Notes: generated from the letters alone by a model not told the origin. 64,000 bases of DNA from Exophiala sp. HKRS030 (GCA_023897205.1 JAHWDD010000007.1:3596001-3660000); one strand, 5' to 3'; numbered from the stretch's first letter, positions 1 to 12,273 are shown. Numbers and translations are program-made.

Positions 1-410
1 AGCGACATAGTCCTCGAGTTCTTCAGGTGTGAGAGTGAAGGGGTGCTTCTTTTGCAGGCCGACTAGCATTCCACGGAAGTTCTGGCCGACAAAGTCTTCA
101 AGGAGACTGTCGACAGTGTATCGATCTTCAAGGCCATGTTTCTCGAGGATCTCGTTGGTGAGGTCGGCGCAAGCCTCGAAAGCAAGACGCTCGGAGAGAA
201 CGAGGGTGTTGTCGCAGTCGAGAAGAATGTACTTGACCTGTAATTGAGGAAGGAGTTAGTGACGGATCTTTGGCGAAACGGGACAGGAAGGAGCGGTCAA
301 GAGGACGGAAGGAAGGAACGAGATGTGCGAGGAAGGAGCGACTGGCATGGGTTGGAGGGGCAGAGGGCAGACCGTCGGCGGGTAAGATGGCCAGGACTCA
401 CTTTAGGCAT
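1..410 (-). CDS. HAD-superfamily hydrolase, N-terminal part (runs off left edge)
   Basis: Only the first 82 residues are present; the rest lies beyond the window. Coding exons are 402-410 and 1-237, with an intron at 238-401 (GTGAGT...ACAG). The first exon encodes only Met-Pro-Lys. The second opens with VKYILLDCDNTLVLSE, whose DxDxT is HAD motif I with the nucleophilic aspartate. The segment that follows is helical and rich in Leu and Glu, as in the cap domain of CbbY/phosphoglycolate-phosphatase-like members. HAD enzymes of this type are soluble Mg-dependent phosphohydrolases. The substrate cannot be told from this fragment. Family membership is firm, the exact product is not. Joining the micro-exon is inferred from the good splice sites and because no ATG precedes the HAD motif inside exon 2. 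Confidence 0.85.
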
Positions 411-1827
411 GATGATAGATTGATGAGATGATGCAAGTCTAGAAAATGTCTTTTGGAAGAGAAGTTGAGAAGAAGAGATATGAAGGAAAGATTGTTTATG
501 AGAGCAAGAAAGAGACAACACAGCCAGAGGTTGTCTTTTTGTGTTGAACCAGTTGTGGGGGAAAGATAAAAAGCATGAGATGAACAACAAACTAGTTTTA
601 GCAGGAGTGGGCGAGGAATGACGATGAATGAGGGGAGCCAGAGGAAGCGGCAGGGAGCTTTAGAGCCTAATTTAGTTAGAAGGGGCACTAAGGGGTCAGT
701 GAATGGAGGCCGAGGGGCCTTCCTTAGCCTGTGAGCGGACGCCACGGGGGATCCCCGGGCAGTGACGGGCAGATCCTTTGGCCCTAAGCTTGTGAAGTCC
801 GTAGGTGACTAGTTATGAAAGTACATCCCCAAGGTACCTTAAGTGACTAACTAGTCACCTAGTAGTGAATACTCCAGAGGCAGCATCACTATTCTCGTCC
901 TACGTCATCACCTGACCAACTATAGCTCCCAAGCAAAGCACCTTCAGCAGGTACTGTACCTGTCCAAACACTAAAGTACTTAGCAGTGACTTTATTTCCA
1001 GCTTCAGGAGACGCAGCACAGAGGTACAGATATGTACACATGATGTGATAGAAGGTAGCGTAAGGCGATGGTGCAGGTACATCTCTCCCGCCCTTTGGTC
1101 AACAAAAGCAAGAGGGAATCCCACCCCCCCAAAGCTCCCATCGCACCTTCCCATCATCATTCGACTTCCACCCACGTGAGGAATAATGGCGATAAAGGCG
1201 GTCAGCGACAATCTTCAATTTCTTTACGCCACGCCGTCGTCGCCTTCAATCCGCTCGACACCGTCATGAAACCATCTTATACTCCATATCTCTGAAACTT
1301 CTGCCACCAGACTTCTGCCCCACTCTTCACATGTCCGGACTCTGTTACAACCGACGGTCAATTCGAGACGCCAAGTGGAGAGGACTCCGAGTGACTTGAT
1401 ATAGCGTCGCCGTTTTCCTTCTTCGAGGCGACACCAAGCTTCGGTTGTCATTGTCCATGTCTATGCTTAAGGTACTCTCGAAAGTCCTCTGCAGGAGTCG
1501 GTCCTGAAGAGGTAAAAAAATGATCATGTGGCATCAGCCCACACGCTGACCGCCTCTCTGCCCAACCACTTTGTTTACTGTCTTATATGCATGTCCAGAG
1601 TCCAAACGGTCCGCTTTCTTGTCTAAGACAAAATCTTTTCTGTTGGTCATGCCCATGGCCATCCTGCTATGCGAGACCATACCTCTCGGATATGCATGCT
1701 TTGGTTTCCCATATGGCACTAGTCAGTACCTGCTCAAGCTCTCAACATGGCACACGGAACTACCTTCGACTGGTTACCAGCCATCACGTTCCTGCAGCAA
1801 ACATGCGCTTACTCATTCTAGTTCAGT
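411..1827. other. intergenic, no gene seen
   Basis: About 1.4 kb between the HAD gene start and the SAP18 stop. The short open frames have no recognisable domain and mostly lack a good ATG context. Position 411 onward is the HAD promoter and 5' leader. The one structured element is the 14-bp inverted repeat at 802-861, listed separately. Confidence 0.6.
802..861. repeat. perfect 14-bp inverted repeat (hairpin)
   Basis: The arms taggtgactagtta (802-815) and taactagtcaccta (848-861) are exact reverse complements separated by 32 bases. The words TAGGTGA and CTAGT recur in other intergenic regions, for example near 26,770, 33,700 and 63,410. It may be a remnant of a very small MITE or a recurrent fungal intergenic hairpin. 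No target-site duplication could be assigned. Confidence 0.6.
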
Positions 1828-2603
1828 CTAGAACCAGACATGATCAATAGCCCCTTCGCATGCTTCGTCCACCACCGCCACCTCGATATCCGCCGGATTC
1901 AGGTAGCCTCTCCCTCGTCTCCATTCACCGCTTGGTATAGTGCCACCAGCTCCCAATTCACCACCTCGAGTTCCCGTTCCGTTGAACGTGCCTCGGCCGC
2001 TGATTCCGTAGTTTCCTCCACGTACGCGCCCATAACCGTTCTCTCTAGCACCTCTGGCAGCAGCACCTCTACCCACCACGGTCCCATCACTCAACGGCGC
2101 AAAAACTGCGCAGTCCACAAAATCCCCAATTTGAAACTTGACGTCTTCCAGAGTCTTGTCGGCGTCTTCACCATCCAGATTCAGCCCTGCCCTCCCTTCC
2201 CCATTGGAATATTCTGGTGCTGATATCACAACGCTACCCATCTCCTTGCTCAGGTATCGACCTCTGCCTTCAGTTTCCAAACGACCCCCACCTCCTCGAG
2301 GCGCATGTAGATCTGGGTAGACAAGACGAAAGCTTAATCTGGTCCCGATGCTGGGTTCTGGCAGAATCTGCGGGAGTGTCTGCGTCAATAGGTGCGCCAG
2401 CTCTTTTAACGTGCAACTCATCCAGGTATAGATCTGCAAATGCGCCGGTAGACGGGATGTGGATTTGACGGTGTCGGTAAAGGGAATTCTGTAAGACTGT
2501 GGAATGCCGAGGAGCGATAGCAAAAGTTGAGTAAGAAGGGTGTGGTTGCCTGCCGGTCTATAGTCGACTTTGGCGGCGGCGAGGGCGATCGAGACCTTGA
2601 CAT
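1828..2603 (-). CDS. SAP18: SAP18-family protein (Sin3 complex / splicing auxiliary), with one apparent frameshift
   Basis: The protein starts at ATG 2603 in the context CACCATGT with MSRSRSPSPPPKSTIDRQ, continues with TPFLLNFCYR, and changes frame at the GGG at 2454-2456 (CCC on the coding strand). The downstream frame reads RLPAHLQIYTWMSCTLKEL and later KFQIGDFVDCAVF, both hallmarks of the SAP18 ubiquitin-like fold. Restoring one base gives 258 residues. The C-terminal third is RG/GG-rich, as in filamentous fungal homologues. In other eukaryotes SAP18 works with the Sin3 histone deacetylase and in the ASAP/exon-junction complex. As printed the gene is broken. The conserved domain continues immediately across the break, so I think the sequence lacks one base. 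Identity is strong; whether the break is biological is unlikely. Confidence 0.88.
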
Positions 2604-4237
2604 GGTGCTGTGAACTCTCGATCAGGTTGTGGTCAATGCAGAGCACGGCTTGATCAGAAATGAAACTCCTCCGGCTGCGAACCACTGATGTTCAGCCAAC
2701 GTAACGAAGCTTAGCTTTTCCCTCGATTGGTATGAGGCCCATGGACTCCAGATATGTCGACTAGCGCCGCATGATTGTATCCAAAGACATCGACATCAGA
2801 GATAAAGTGAGGGTTGGCGGGACCACTTGCGAGACTCAAGATCGTCTCCAACAACTTCCTCCAAAACTTGGGCCAGGTGAATCACGATCGCGCATGCTGG
2901 TCAAAGATCGCACTACGCTCCGCCCTACATCACGAGCCTCAGTCAGCCCTATGCTCGGCTGAAGTTCAGCCTTGGCAGCATCTCCACGACCACTGCAGCC
3001 TTGACTTCCTCTGCACACATGATTGCATCTCTCATCAGACCCGTGTCCCACCTCAGCGTAGGCGCAAATAGGCATGAAGACCCTCAGACCGATATGAAGG
3101 CAACATGAGCAATTCTCCATTACCTGACTTTCTGTCCTTCCTTGAACCAGCCTATTTGACGTGCAACCCAGAATTCATGAGCTACTGAATTGCCCTGAGA
3201 TCGATATCCGCCTTGCTATAGTTGTCCCTACCTCTCTTAAGGCGCAAGGTATCCCTGTATTTTACCTACTTCAACACAACCCGAACACAGACTATCCATC
3301 GCCAGACATTGGAAGCAGGCAATCTTGTGCAGCGCTTGATATGATCCACACAACCTTGTGGTTTCCCTCTGCTGTGATATTGTACGATGTTGCTCGTTTA
3401 TTCTTTTCCGTGCGCCATGAACTGACGGCGCCGTCGGCGTGCGGCTGCTTGGATGGATGTCCCTCGATTTGCGGTTCATCAGAGGTAGAATCGCTGTTGT
3501 CTCTTTGCTGGCTGGCCATTAGGCATCGACAGATGAATCCATTAAGGGATTCTGTCGCGAGGTGGGCGGTGGCATGGAGCTACTATCGATGGGTCTTACG
3601 AAGGCTGGTCAATCGTCCGAGTGTTCGCATATAGAACTTTTGCAAACGTCACATCATCCAGTAGTCGGTCGTGGTGTCGATATAGAGTATTACAGATTGG
3701 TTTAGCTATCACGCTTCAACAAATCGAGGCTCGATCACATTCAATGAATACACATGTGGGAGATGAAATGGGAGCAGGAAGAAAGCTGCGCGAAACTGAG
3801 AAACCGTTGGTGACACGAGCTAAAAGAAGCAAATATCAGGCAAAGTGGGTGGAATAGCATTGAAAAATCGCTGACCACAAAAGGTCTACACGATACAGAT
3901 CTGATGCTAGAAATGTAAAACTCGGGTGAGTTGGAGTGTATGAAGGAAAGACGGATAATAGAAGGAGTATTGACTGGAAGATTAATTGATATTCCACTAA
4001 AAGGATGAGTATAAACCTGTCTCTGACCCTTCCAGCGGCAAACACTTCCAAGAGCACGTAAAGTCGGAGAGAGAGAAGATCGAGCATGCTGTCCTCTTGC
4101 ACACTATCTGCGATTGGCTGTCCATTGATCTTCTGGGGAATGGTTCAAGGATCCAATAACGTTTAATAACGTCTTATTAGTGGATGCAGATAATGATTCT
4201 TGTCAACGGGCAGGCCGAATCATGCTCGTGAGACACT
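2604..4237. other. intergenic, one doubtful small ORF
   Basis: This 1.6 kb lies between the SAP18 start and the transporter stop. Apart from the weak 75-codon frame at 3292-3519 there is nothing I can support. It presumably holds the SAP18 promoter and the transporter terminator. Confidence 0.5.
3292..3519 (-). CDS. doubtful small hypothetical protein (75 aa)
   Basis: An ATG at 3519 opens a frame starting MASQQRDNSDSTSDEPQIEG that is polar and rich in Ser, Gln, Glu and Lys. Its first 50 codons favour C or G in the third position, as coding sequence here does. The last 23 residues look less convincing, and a GT after the codon for Lys near 3363 could be a splice donor to an exon I cannot find. 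I recognise no family. It may be a spurious frame. Confidence 0.22.
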   Translation of the reverse strand: MASQQRDNSDSTSDEPQIEGHPSKQPHADGAVSSWRTEKNKRATSYNITAEGNHKVVWIISSAAQDCLLPMSGDG

Positions 4238-6136
4238 CTAGGCCACAATATCATGGTCAACGGCAACAACTTGCTTGTCCTCGTTGAGAGCAAGCTTGTG
4301 GGTCTGCACGGAGAACTTGACGGGGTTCTTGGCTTCGAAGATGTGGTCGAGTTCCTCAAGCTGTGATGAGAGGTTAGCATGGAGAAAAATATGACAATTA
4401 CTTCGATGCCACTTACAGTTCGTCTCCTTGTTTCTGGGAAGAAGAAGTAGGCAATGACACCTTGAACAAAGGTCCAGACAACGAAGATGATGTATGTCTT
4501 CCATTCGAGGTTTTTGATGGCAACGGGCCAGGCGAACTGGTTAAGAAGACCAGCTGCATTAACAAAGGCACCTTGGAAAGCCATACCCTTGGCACGGATC
4601 TCAAAGTTGATGACTTCGACGGGGTAGAGGGCCTGGAGAGGAGTAAGGTTGAACGAGTAGACACCTCCGAAGATGAAGATGAATGCCAACACGGCATTGC
4701 TGGCAGCCTTGTTGCTGTAGACAGCATCGCTAGTCTGCACACTACCGGATTCCAATGAGCCTGCCAACGTGCCGGCGGCGGCAGTCATGCAAATCCAGAC
4801 AACCGAAGTTCCGAAGAAACCAGCCAACATCATCTTGCGACGACCCATGGTCTCAACGAAGTGAGCACCAATGACAGCGGCACCGAATTGGAAGCAAGAA
4901 TATCCGAGTTGAACGTTGGCCTTGCCGATGGACGAGTTGATTCCAGCGGTATCGAGCACGGCACCGAGGAAGTAGGACAGAGGACCGTTACCGCACCCTA
5001 GAGAGAAGTTGTTAGTAACGGACCTCAATGAACAAGGATAGTTTGCGACTTACATTGAGCAAAGGCAGAGAACCAACAAGCAACCGCGATTCTGTAAACA
5101 CTGGATCTCTTGTTGAAGAGACCGCGGTAATCCCACCAGCGCTTGTCCTAAATACCAAGTAGTCAGTAATCAGTCGGGACAAGGTCTCAGGCAATCAACG
5201 TACAGATCCATCAAGCTCGAGGAATTCCTCGTACTCGGCGAGCTGAAGCTTGACCCAAGCAGATTCGGGGTTTCCATAACCGTGCCATTTGGTAAGAACG
5301 TTGTGTGCTTGTTCACGCTTTCCTCGGGTGTAGAGCCATCTTGGAGATTCGGGGATGAAGAAGCAGAAGAGGATGATGAAACCGGGGAAGAACATCTGGA
5401 GCCAGATGGGGATGAGCCAAGAGTTGTTGCCCTTGATCTCAAGACCACCTCGAGTTGCGCCTGAGGCGAGGATAGCTCCAACCAACCAGGTTGTGTTGCA
5501 GAGACCGGTGATAACACCACGATACTTGGGATGAGCGGTCTCGACGATCCAGATGGGTCCAGCAGCGGCAGCAATGGTGACACCGAATCCGAGAAGGAAT
5601 CGGCCACCCATGATTTGACCCTCGGATGCGTTGTGGAGAGTAAGACCCTGGATGATGGTTCCGACCACAATGAAGATCGATCCGATGAACATGCCGACTC
5701 GACGTCCCCAGGTATCAATGGCTGGACCCATGAATGGGAGACCCGCAACACCACCGATTTGATGCATGGAGGAGATGATACCGGCCCAGATACCCTTGTT
5801 CTCGCCATCGAAATGCCTCAGGAAATATTCTTTGTTGTTCAAGAGGCCACCCAAAAGCATACTGTCGTAGCCGTTCATGGTCTGGCAAAGGAAACCAACC
5901 AGAAGAGCAATAAAGAGAAGGATAGTCCGTGGGTGGGTCAATGACACGGGTTCCTGGAGCAAAGCCTCATTGTAGGCTTCGCTACCCTTGACCTCTTTGA
6001 TCTCGACGACCTGTATGGGTGATTAGTCATGGCAATAGATCAAGGTCGTCGTCCGACCAGCACTCACATTTTTGGCCCGGTCGATGGAGTCGACACGGTC
6101 GACGGTGTGGGTGCCGACTTTCTCGTCGGTCGACAT
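4238..6136 (-). CDS. MFS sugar transporter, lactose-permease/hexose-transporter type
   Basis: Five exons (6068-6136, 5204-6010, 5054-5147, 4417-4997, 4238-4360), all with GT-AG introns of 56-57 bases, give 557 residues, the normal length for fungal sugar porters. Family signatures are visible: a GRR loop near residue 125 after TM2, PESPRW at 243-248 at the end of the sixth helix, and PETRRRT at 511-517 after the twelfth. The central WWDYRGLF is typical of the Lac12-like branch. The N-terminus is hydrophilic and cytosolic. It should be a plasma-membrane proton/sugar symporter. Substrate (glucose, galactose, lactose or cellobiose) cannot be decided from sequence. It has no metabolic partner gene beside it, so it does not look like part of a sugar-utilisation cluster. 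Confidence 0.93.
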
Positions 6137-9100
6137 GATGCTGATGTTGCGATGAGAGTCTTTTGGGCTGGTTGTTCCGTTGTCGAAGGGATGACTGAGG
6201 ACTGAGTAAAATCCAACGGGAGATCTGGGGTTCTTAAATGCTAGTCAGATATCACACGTTGTCTGGGGAAGTCCTCTCCATTCCTCTCATACAACATCTA
6301 GCGCTTCTACTTCAGACCCAGCCAAAAACATGTGGCGATGATCCGAAATGAAGCCGATGGCGAGGAAGGGCAGGATCCACCGTCCAAGATCAAAGAGTTG
6401 CCGTCTCGTTAGTAAACCCGCGCCGATAGGTTTTAAATCCCATGGGCACCCCGGCCAACTAGCCTCGTTCAATCCGGGGACGACTGTCTCTCCTATCACG
6501 CAAGAGCCTCCCAGTGTTCCTGCGCCATGAGTGACCAGGGTGCCAACCGGGCTCGCAAGAAATTTTGACGGAGGAGGGACAACGGGGGTTGCAGCTGATG
6601 TCGCTTGGATCCTAGTGTATGTTCCAGGATTCCAGGGATTCTATTTCTTCCATTGGCCAGTATGGTCAATGCATGCTTACCACCGCTCCTATTCTGGTTA
6701 ACCTTGACGGGCTAGCTCCCTTCCAAGACTTAAGCGCAATTCTGGATGGCAATGGTCTTGCAAGAGTGCCACCCCGTGGTGCTCCAGTATTTTATCTGGG
6801 TTTGCATTCTCACGTGTTCTATTTCTCCAGAGTCGAGACAGGAAAGGCATCTAGATCGTGCATGAGAGATCATCCGACATGTAGATTCCCCAGTTGGATA
6901 CAACTCATTCATTATGGATTAGCTACCATTCCAGCCATCTTGGCCCGTTGAGCTTCCAGCTGGTCACGGCTGCTTCCCCGCCATTCGTACTCAAGCCTTG
7001 GGGCGCGGAGGTCTTTGCGTTGTCAAACGTTCAAGACGCAGTACTAGGTTGGGTGATTCTCTTGGTAGTGTACGTTTGAACGTCACGGGAGCATGTATTG
7101 AGTAATGGATTAGTTTGCCGAGATCCAGCGCCTTGATACCGGCAGAAGGCATTTCTAAAGCCATCACACCTAGATCAGACCACGATACGGATTGCAGCAT
7201 TTGGACTGATGCAGATGCGCGGTATAGCTTCTGTCGTCGCCGTGATATCTAGGATATCAAATGCATGCGACTTGCTAGTTAGTAGTGTGGTATCAAGCAT
7301 GCCCTTCGGGAATACGGTTTAGGAACTCGCACAGATCGAACGTAAATATGGCATCCCGGTCCAAGTATACAACCCGGAGGACAGTGCGTTATCAAAGCTC
7401 CAAAGAGGCACAGATAGTCAACAGCCCTCGACAGGACTCCGGCAGGAGACTGGCGCTTCGAATGCAGCCCAACTTAAGCTTTAAGCCATTATTCGCGATC
7501 GAAAACATCAAGAGTCTCAAGGACAAAACCATCAAGCTCCCGACGATGAGCCGGCAGCCTGCCCAGTGTTTTCCCCAGTATCTGTCATAACCTATTCTGG
7601 GTTGAACCGAGGATTATGCGATTACAAAGGTCATGAGGTTGCCAGCTTCCCAGTCACCTTGCAAGTACTCCGTACCGGCTCCATACAGTACAACCGGGGC
7701 TTCTGTGGCGCTCAGAGACCCAAGGCTTGGGCCCAAGACGCTCCTTAGACTTTTTTGAGGAATTGGCTTCTCCAGCAATCATCGCCGAGGTAGCCTCCTG
7801 AGTTGTTGTTAGCTCTCTTCATATGCTCGAGCCCGTCGACCTGCACAAGCTCTGCTCCTTGGCACCTCCGGCCCTGGTTGAACTCCGGCGCACTTTTCAT
7901 TGGCCCAGATCCGGAATCCGACCTCAGTCATGACCTGGCAGTTGGCGTCGTTGACACCTTTGACGCTCTGGGTTATTCTCGGTTCATGTCTACCTGTAGG
8001 CTGTTGGACTAACTCAGCCTTTCGAAGAACCATATTGCAGCACGTCAGCGATGCCTGGGCCATGACAATGATTGCGGAGTCAAATCGCCTTCGCAAGTTA
8101 AGTTTTTCAAGATGCGGTGATGGAGCTACTGCTCCGGGAGAGGGTGACACGAAGACAAGATTGGACCAGGTTTTCTCTCACACCAACTCCTGGTTCCATC
8201 ATTTCGGCGGTTTCCCGTTCTAGCAAGTAGTTGCTTCCTACTTCAAAGCAAGTATCCGGTTGTCAGCGCATATTGGACCTGCAGTTACCGCTGAACAGTC
8301 TCACATGTCCTTATGATTGTCACAGTGGACCGACGGTACGGTGTACATGAACATTGAGGGTCCATATAACGTCTGGCCTTAAGGCTGAGGTGTTGGATGA
8401 CTTTGATAGGTCGTTTATATGATACCCTAGCACCTGATCAACCTACGGGATCCTTCATTGGGCATGAGGCATGTGTACAGAGCACAGACTCGCTACTGGA
8501 CCGAAACTAGCCTGCTTGATACCGGGTTCGCCAATCCTACTACGTTGACTAGAGCCTTCGGAAACCCCCTTCCAGAGAGATGTGCATTCTACTCCACTGG
8601 CCTGGTCGCCTCAATGACCCTGGACAGCAATTCTCGGCTGTCCGCGCCAGGAACAAACCAATTTGCACCAGATGGGCCCCGGCGTGCCCCAGCGAGGTCT
8701 ATTGGTACGTTGTCGATCAGATCTAGGTCAGGATTCGCCATTCAGGGGACTTCTAGACTTATAGTTCATGCACGCCACTGGTGTTGGCTTCGAACTTGTG
8801 GCAAATCTCATGATTCTGCAGAGTCGAGGCCGGGGTGCCTCCGCGTTGTTGTGGTATCCTGACAGTCGATCCAGACGCCAGCAGCAACTGATCTTCCTCG
8901 GACTGCTCTTTTCCGACATCTCTGCCGGTCGATGTAGATTGTTTGCCAATTCCCAAATGTTTCTCCTGAGGTCTTGACTCTCCATTCTTATTCCGGGCGG
9001 CAAAGACGGCATGTTGATCCCCAGACAAGTCAGGAAAACATAACTGTACATCCTGATCTGCAGCTCGTGGAATTACACTGCGTCGACACATGTGGTTTCT

Positions 9101-10411
9101 GTTGGGTTCTCACCTGGCTTGTCACAAATCAGTATGGTCAGTTTCCGCAGGTTTGTGCAGCAGAAGTTGGTTTGCCGGAGTTGAGCTGGGATTCATTGTT
9201 TGCTGGTACGAAGCTCTAGATTGATGAACCTTTTGCCGCCTCTGCTGACATGAATACTCATTCGGACAAGTCCCCGATGAGACCTCAACATCAGTGTGGG
9301 TTACATTCAATTATGATCGAAGGTGCTAAGCTTACAAGTTTCAACTCATGGGGATAGCAATCCTCACCCCAGATGGTTTGCACGATACTGAATAGCATCA
9401 AAATGATGTAGAGGAACCCCCTGCACCTATGCAGTTGATGTTTGGTCCCTCATCAGACAGACTGCTTACATGCTGTGAACGTATCCTACCGATGAGCTGG
9501 ACAGAGAAGCAAGAACCCTGAATGCAAATCCTAACAGATGCCCAACACCTGAACCCAATCTGAGCGTTCCAATTGCTCTCTAATGCTTGACAACCGCTCC
9601 AACAAGTATGGTAGTTTGGAAAAATATGCCTTCGTAAAGGCTTCAATCTCAACTACTACATTACATGGAGAAGAAACCTCTCAGAACCACACTGCATCAA
9701 GCTATGCTTGCTTCCAACAAAGTCTCACAACTGAAAATATAAAAACCATTCTCTGGAACTCCGTTTGTGATTCTTGCGACAGAGAGAATCTGTGAGTTCA
9801 CCAGATATACAGCCACAAAGGTGAGTAAAACATGATAGAGTGCGAAACCTGCATTATGAACGACAACACGCTTCTACCGCTATACATGATTCCTGTATCT
9901 GTTCCCTTACTGGGCTTAGACCTAGAGCGTCCAACAGCCAGTCCAACAGCCAGAGCGTCCTGTCACCAGGATGAACTGTTTGCCGTTTACTGACGCGTTT
10001 CCCTGAGTCCTTGACCGCCCGCGATATCATCTTCAGCAACGGATCTCGTGGAAAAGCAAGCGTACCGCAGCTCTTTATCTGACTCTTACATTAGACTGTC
10101 TAATGTTTCATACATAGCACTGTGAGTATTCCTGCATTTTTTCTTAGTTGCTTACAGATCTCGTCAAGCCCAAGAGGCCGAACTATCCCAACTACACATA
10201 ATTTCTATGCCAGACCCTTCGATCAGGATTTTTTCTCAAGTGAAATCCCGTGGACTAGAGAGAATCTAGATCGCCATCCCACGAACACCCATTTTCCAAT
10301 TTTCGAACGACCTTGACAGCAACGAGCTGCCTCTGAGACTTCACAGATCCTAATCATCTACCTTCCACACCTGAGAAGGCGGATCAACGGCATTCAACAG
10401 AAAAATCGAAG
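6137..10411. other. 4.3-kb gene desert, possibly decayed genes
   Basis: No frame longer than about 134 codons occurs, and none has a recognisable domain or splice pattern. The first few hundred bases are the promoter of the sugar transporter. A minus-strand stretch at 7293-7385 reads RVVYLDRDAIFTFDLCEFL. That resembles the DxD region of a glycosyltransferase, but it ends in a stop and has no coding neighbours in frame. I read the region as non-coding or long-decayed. Base composition is not strikingly AT-rich, so heavy repeat-induced point mutation is not obvious by eye. Confidence 0.5.
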
Positions 10412-11384
10412 ATGACTGGAGCAAAGAGACGAAGATCAATGACACAGTCGAGCGCAAGCGATGAAGACCTAGGTGACATCGTTCACGAACCGGACTCCTC
10501 CCCTGCGTACGAGCCAGACGACGTGCAAGTCCCTACAAACACGATCCCTTCCTCCGAGCTCCCCTCGCAGCCTACGGGTTCTCTTATCACCTCTTCCAAG
10601 AATAAGCGCAATCCACAGAAACTGCCTCCTGCGGCTCGAGCCGACGAGTGGAGCGACAGCAGCGAGAACAGAAGCCCCAGCCCAATTCAGACACAACCAA
10701 ACCCACCGGAACAGATCCAGACTCTTTCGAATGAAGGAACTCGACGCGGCCTCGGCGGTCTGTGGGCAGAGATTCTCAATAATGATGAGACTCCTCTCAC
10801 ATCGTCACGGAGACGGCCACAGCGCAGCAAGCGTGGTAGCGTGTCGTCTACATCTACATCTACATCTAGGCCAACGAAGACGGGAGTGAAACCGCTTTCA
10901 ATGACGGGTAAGTCTGAGATTCGTACCAAGAATCCCTTTCCAGCCATTACATGGTTGTTTTGCCTCTAGCTGACATATCGTTCCTGCGTTAGCAAGTGCA
11001 GTTGACTACCGTAAGCGACATCTGATCGATGAAAACATCAGAGACGACATTAAAGCAATCATCAGCAAAGAGATCCAAGATGAAGTCGAGGCTGAAGGCG
11101 GCATCACACCGATTGGCCGATTCCACAAGAGTATTCTGAGATACCTGCAAGCACACCAATCCACTCACAAGAAGAGCAATCCCGTTGAGCTCTTGCGTGC
11201 CGGCGAGAGAGACGAGTTGAAGAAACTAAGGAAGGAGAACGAAGACTTAAGGGGTCAATTGAGAATGGATCGAGTGGCTCGCGAGGCAGAGGAAATCAAG
11301 AGACTGACCAAGGAAGTTGAGGCGTTGGAGAAGAAGGTCGCTGCCCTGGAGCATGAGCAGGAGCTCCAGAAGCTCGAGCCATAA
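10412..11384 (+). CDS. conserved fungal-type protein with C-terminal coiled coil, function unknown
   Basis: Exons 10412-10907 and 10993-11384 are joined by an 85-base intron (GTAAGT...TTAG), giving 295 residues. An earlier AG at the end of GCCTCTAG would bring an in-frame stop, which fixes the acceptor at 10992. Residues 1-165 are disordered and rich in Ser, Pro and Arg, starting MTGAKRRRSMTQSS with a basic cluster that could be a nuclear localisation signal. Residues 166-240 are predicted helical (RKRHLIDENIRDDIKAIISK). Residues 241-295 form a Leu/Glu/Lys coiled coil (LRKENEDLRGQL ... LTKEVEALEKKVAALEHEQE). I do not recognise a named family. A nuclear or chromatin-associated adaptor is a guess only. 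Start choice is the first ATG in frame. Confidence 0.8.
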
Positions 11385-11727
11385 TGGCGCTCGCATTGAG
11401 CTGCTTCGTGGACTCTTGTTTTGAACCTAGTCATGCAAGACGGGTTGATATGATTGAGAAGGTCGGTGTGCCCAAAGTACTGTCGTCTTTCGAATTGGTC
11501 TTGGCCTCGGTTTCATAGGTCTTGGAGACCGGCTAGCACACAGAAATGTACAGAGTGTTTCCAGGGATGGACATCAGACAGGGGACTGGGCTCACGCTGC
11601 GCCAATAGAGCGACAACATGCGTGGGACATTGATTTCTACAAGTCTATTTCTAGTACCAGTGTCTAAGAATCACAAGATACCCGACCATATTATTCCCTA
11701 ACTCTCTCCCTCTCACATCCGATATGT
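11385..11727. other. convergent 3' intergenic
   Basis: These 343 bases lie tail to tail between the coiled-coil gene and the thioesterase gene. They should carry both 3' UTRs. Nothing else is visible. Confidence 0.5.
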
Positions 11728-12273
11728 TTATAGTTTCGCCGCAGCGGCTTTATTGCTCGGAAAGACAGCCTTATCATGTACACAGGTAACCGCCAGCTTG
11801 CCATTGACGAAGATCTTTCCAAGAATATTGGCAGTATTCCTGCCTGCGGCCTGAACATCGCATTCGATCCGCACTCTAACTCCCTTGGGCACCGGCCTGA
11901 GATAACTCGTTGTGATGGTACGACTGACATGGCCACCATCCAAGAAGCCAGGCTTACTAATAGTGATCAGCGCCGTGGAGGTCAAGTTGTCGAGGATCGT
12001 GGCGGCCGCACCACCGTGCAGATTGCCCGACTTGTTGCACACGTGCGACGGGATGTCCATCTCCCAGACGGTGCGGTTGGGTTCGCACTCGACGAGTTCC
12101 AGCCTTGTGTTCTCCAGCGCAATCGTGTCGAATCCCCGGTACCCGCCGTCTTGCGTGATTTCCTTGTGGAGAGCTAACACGCGCTCTCGCATCGGCAGGT
12201 CCCAGAGCTGTAGCGCTTGGAAGAAATGTCTCTTTTTCGGCGCTTCGGCGCCTGGTGGTGTGGAGTCTGGCAT
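11728..12273 (-). CDS. PaaI/ACOT13-type hotdog thioesterase
   Basis: Single exon of 181 residues from the ATG at 12273. The hotdog helix and active-site stretch read NKSGNLHGGAAATILDNLTS (about residues 89-108), with HGG the usual PaaI/ACOT13 signature. A second conserved strand pair follows (TSYLRPVPKGVRVRIECDV). Enzymes of this family hydrolyse acyl-CoA thioesters, usually as homotetramers. The substrate is not predictable. The frame stays open 91 codons upstream but only to a GTG, and that extension has no family similarity, so I start at the ATG. No signal or membrane segment is seen. Neighbours give no pathway. Confidence 0.88.
   Translation of the reverse strand: MPDSTPPGAEAPKKRHFFQALQLWDLPMRERVLALHKEITQDGGYRGFDTIALENTRLELVECEPNRTVWEMDIPSHVCNKSGNLHGGAAATILDNLTSTALITISKPGFLDGGHVSRTITTSYLRPVPKGVRVRIECDVQAAGRNTANILGKIFVNGKLAVTCVHDKAVFPSNKAAAAKL

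Noticed and set aside
3161..3634. 157-codon plus-strand frame
   Set aside because: It begins with GTG and shows no domain. The opposite strand has a slightly better coding look, listed as doubtful.
7293..7385. Glycosyltransferase gene on the minus strand
   Set aside because: Only about 30 residues resemble a DxD region. Frames on both sides are closed, so it is not annotated as a gene or pseudogene.
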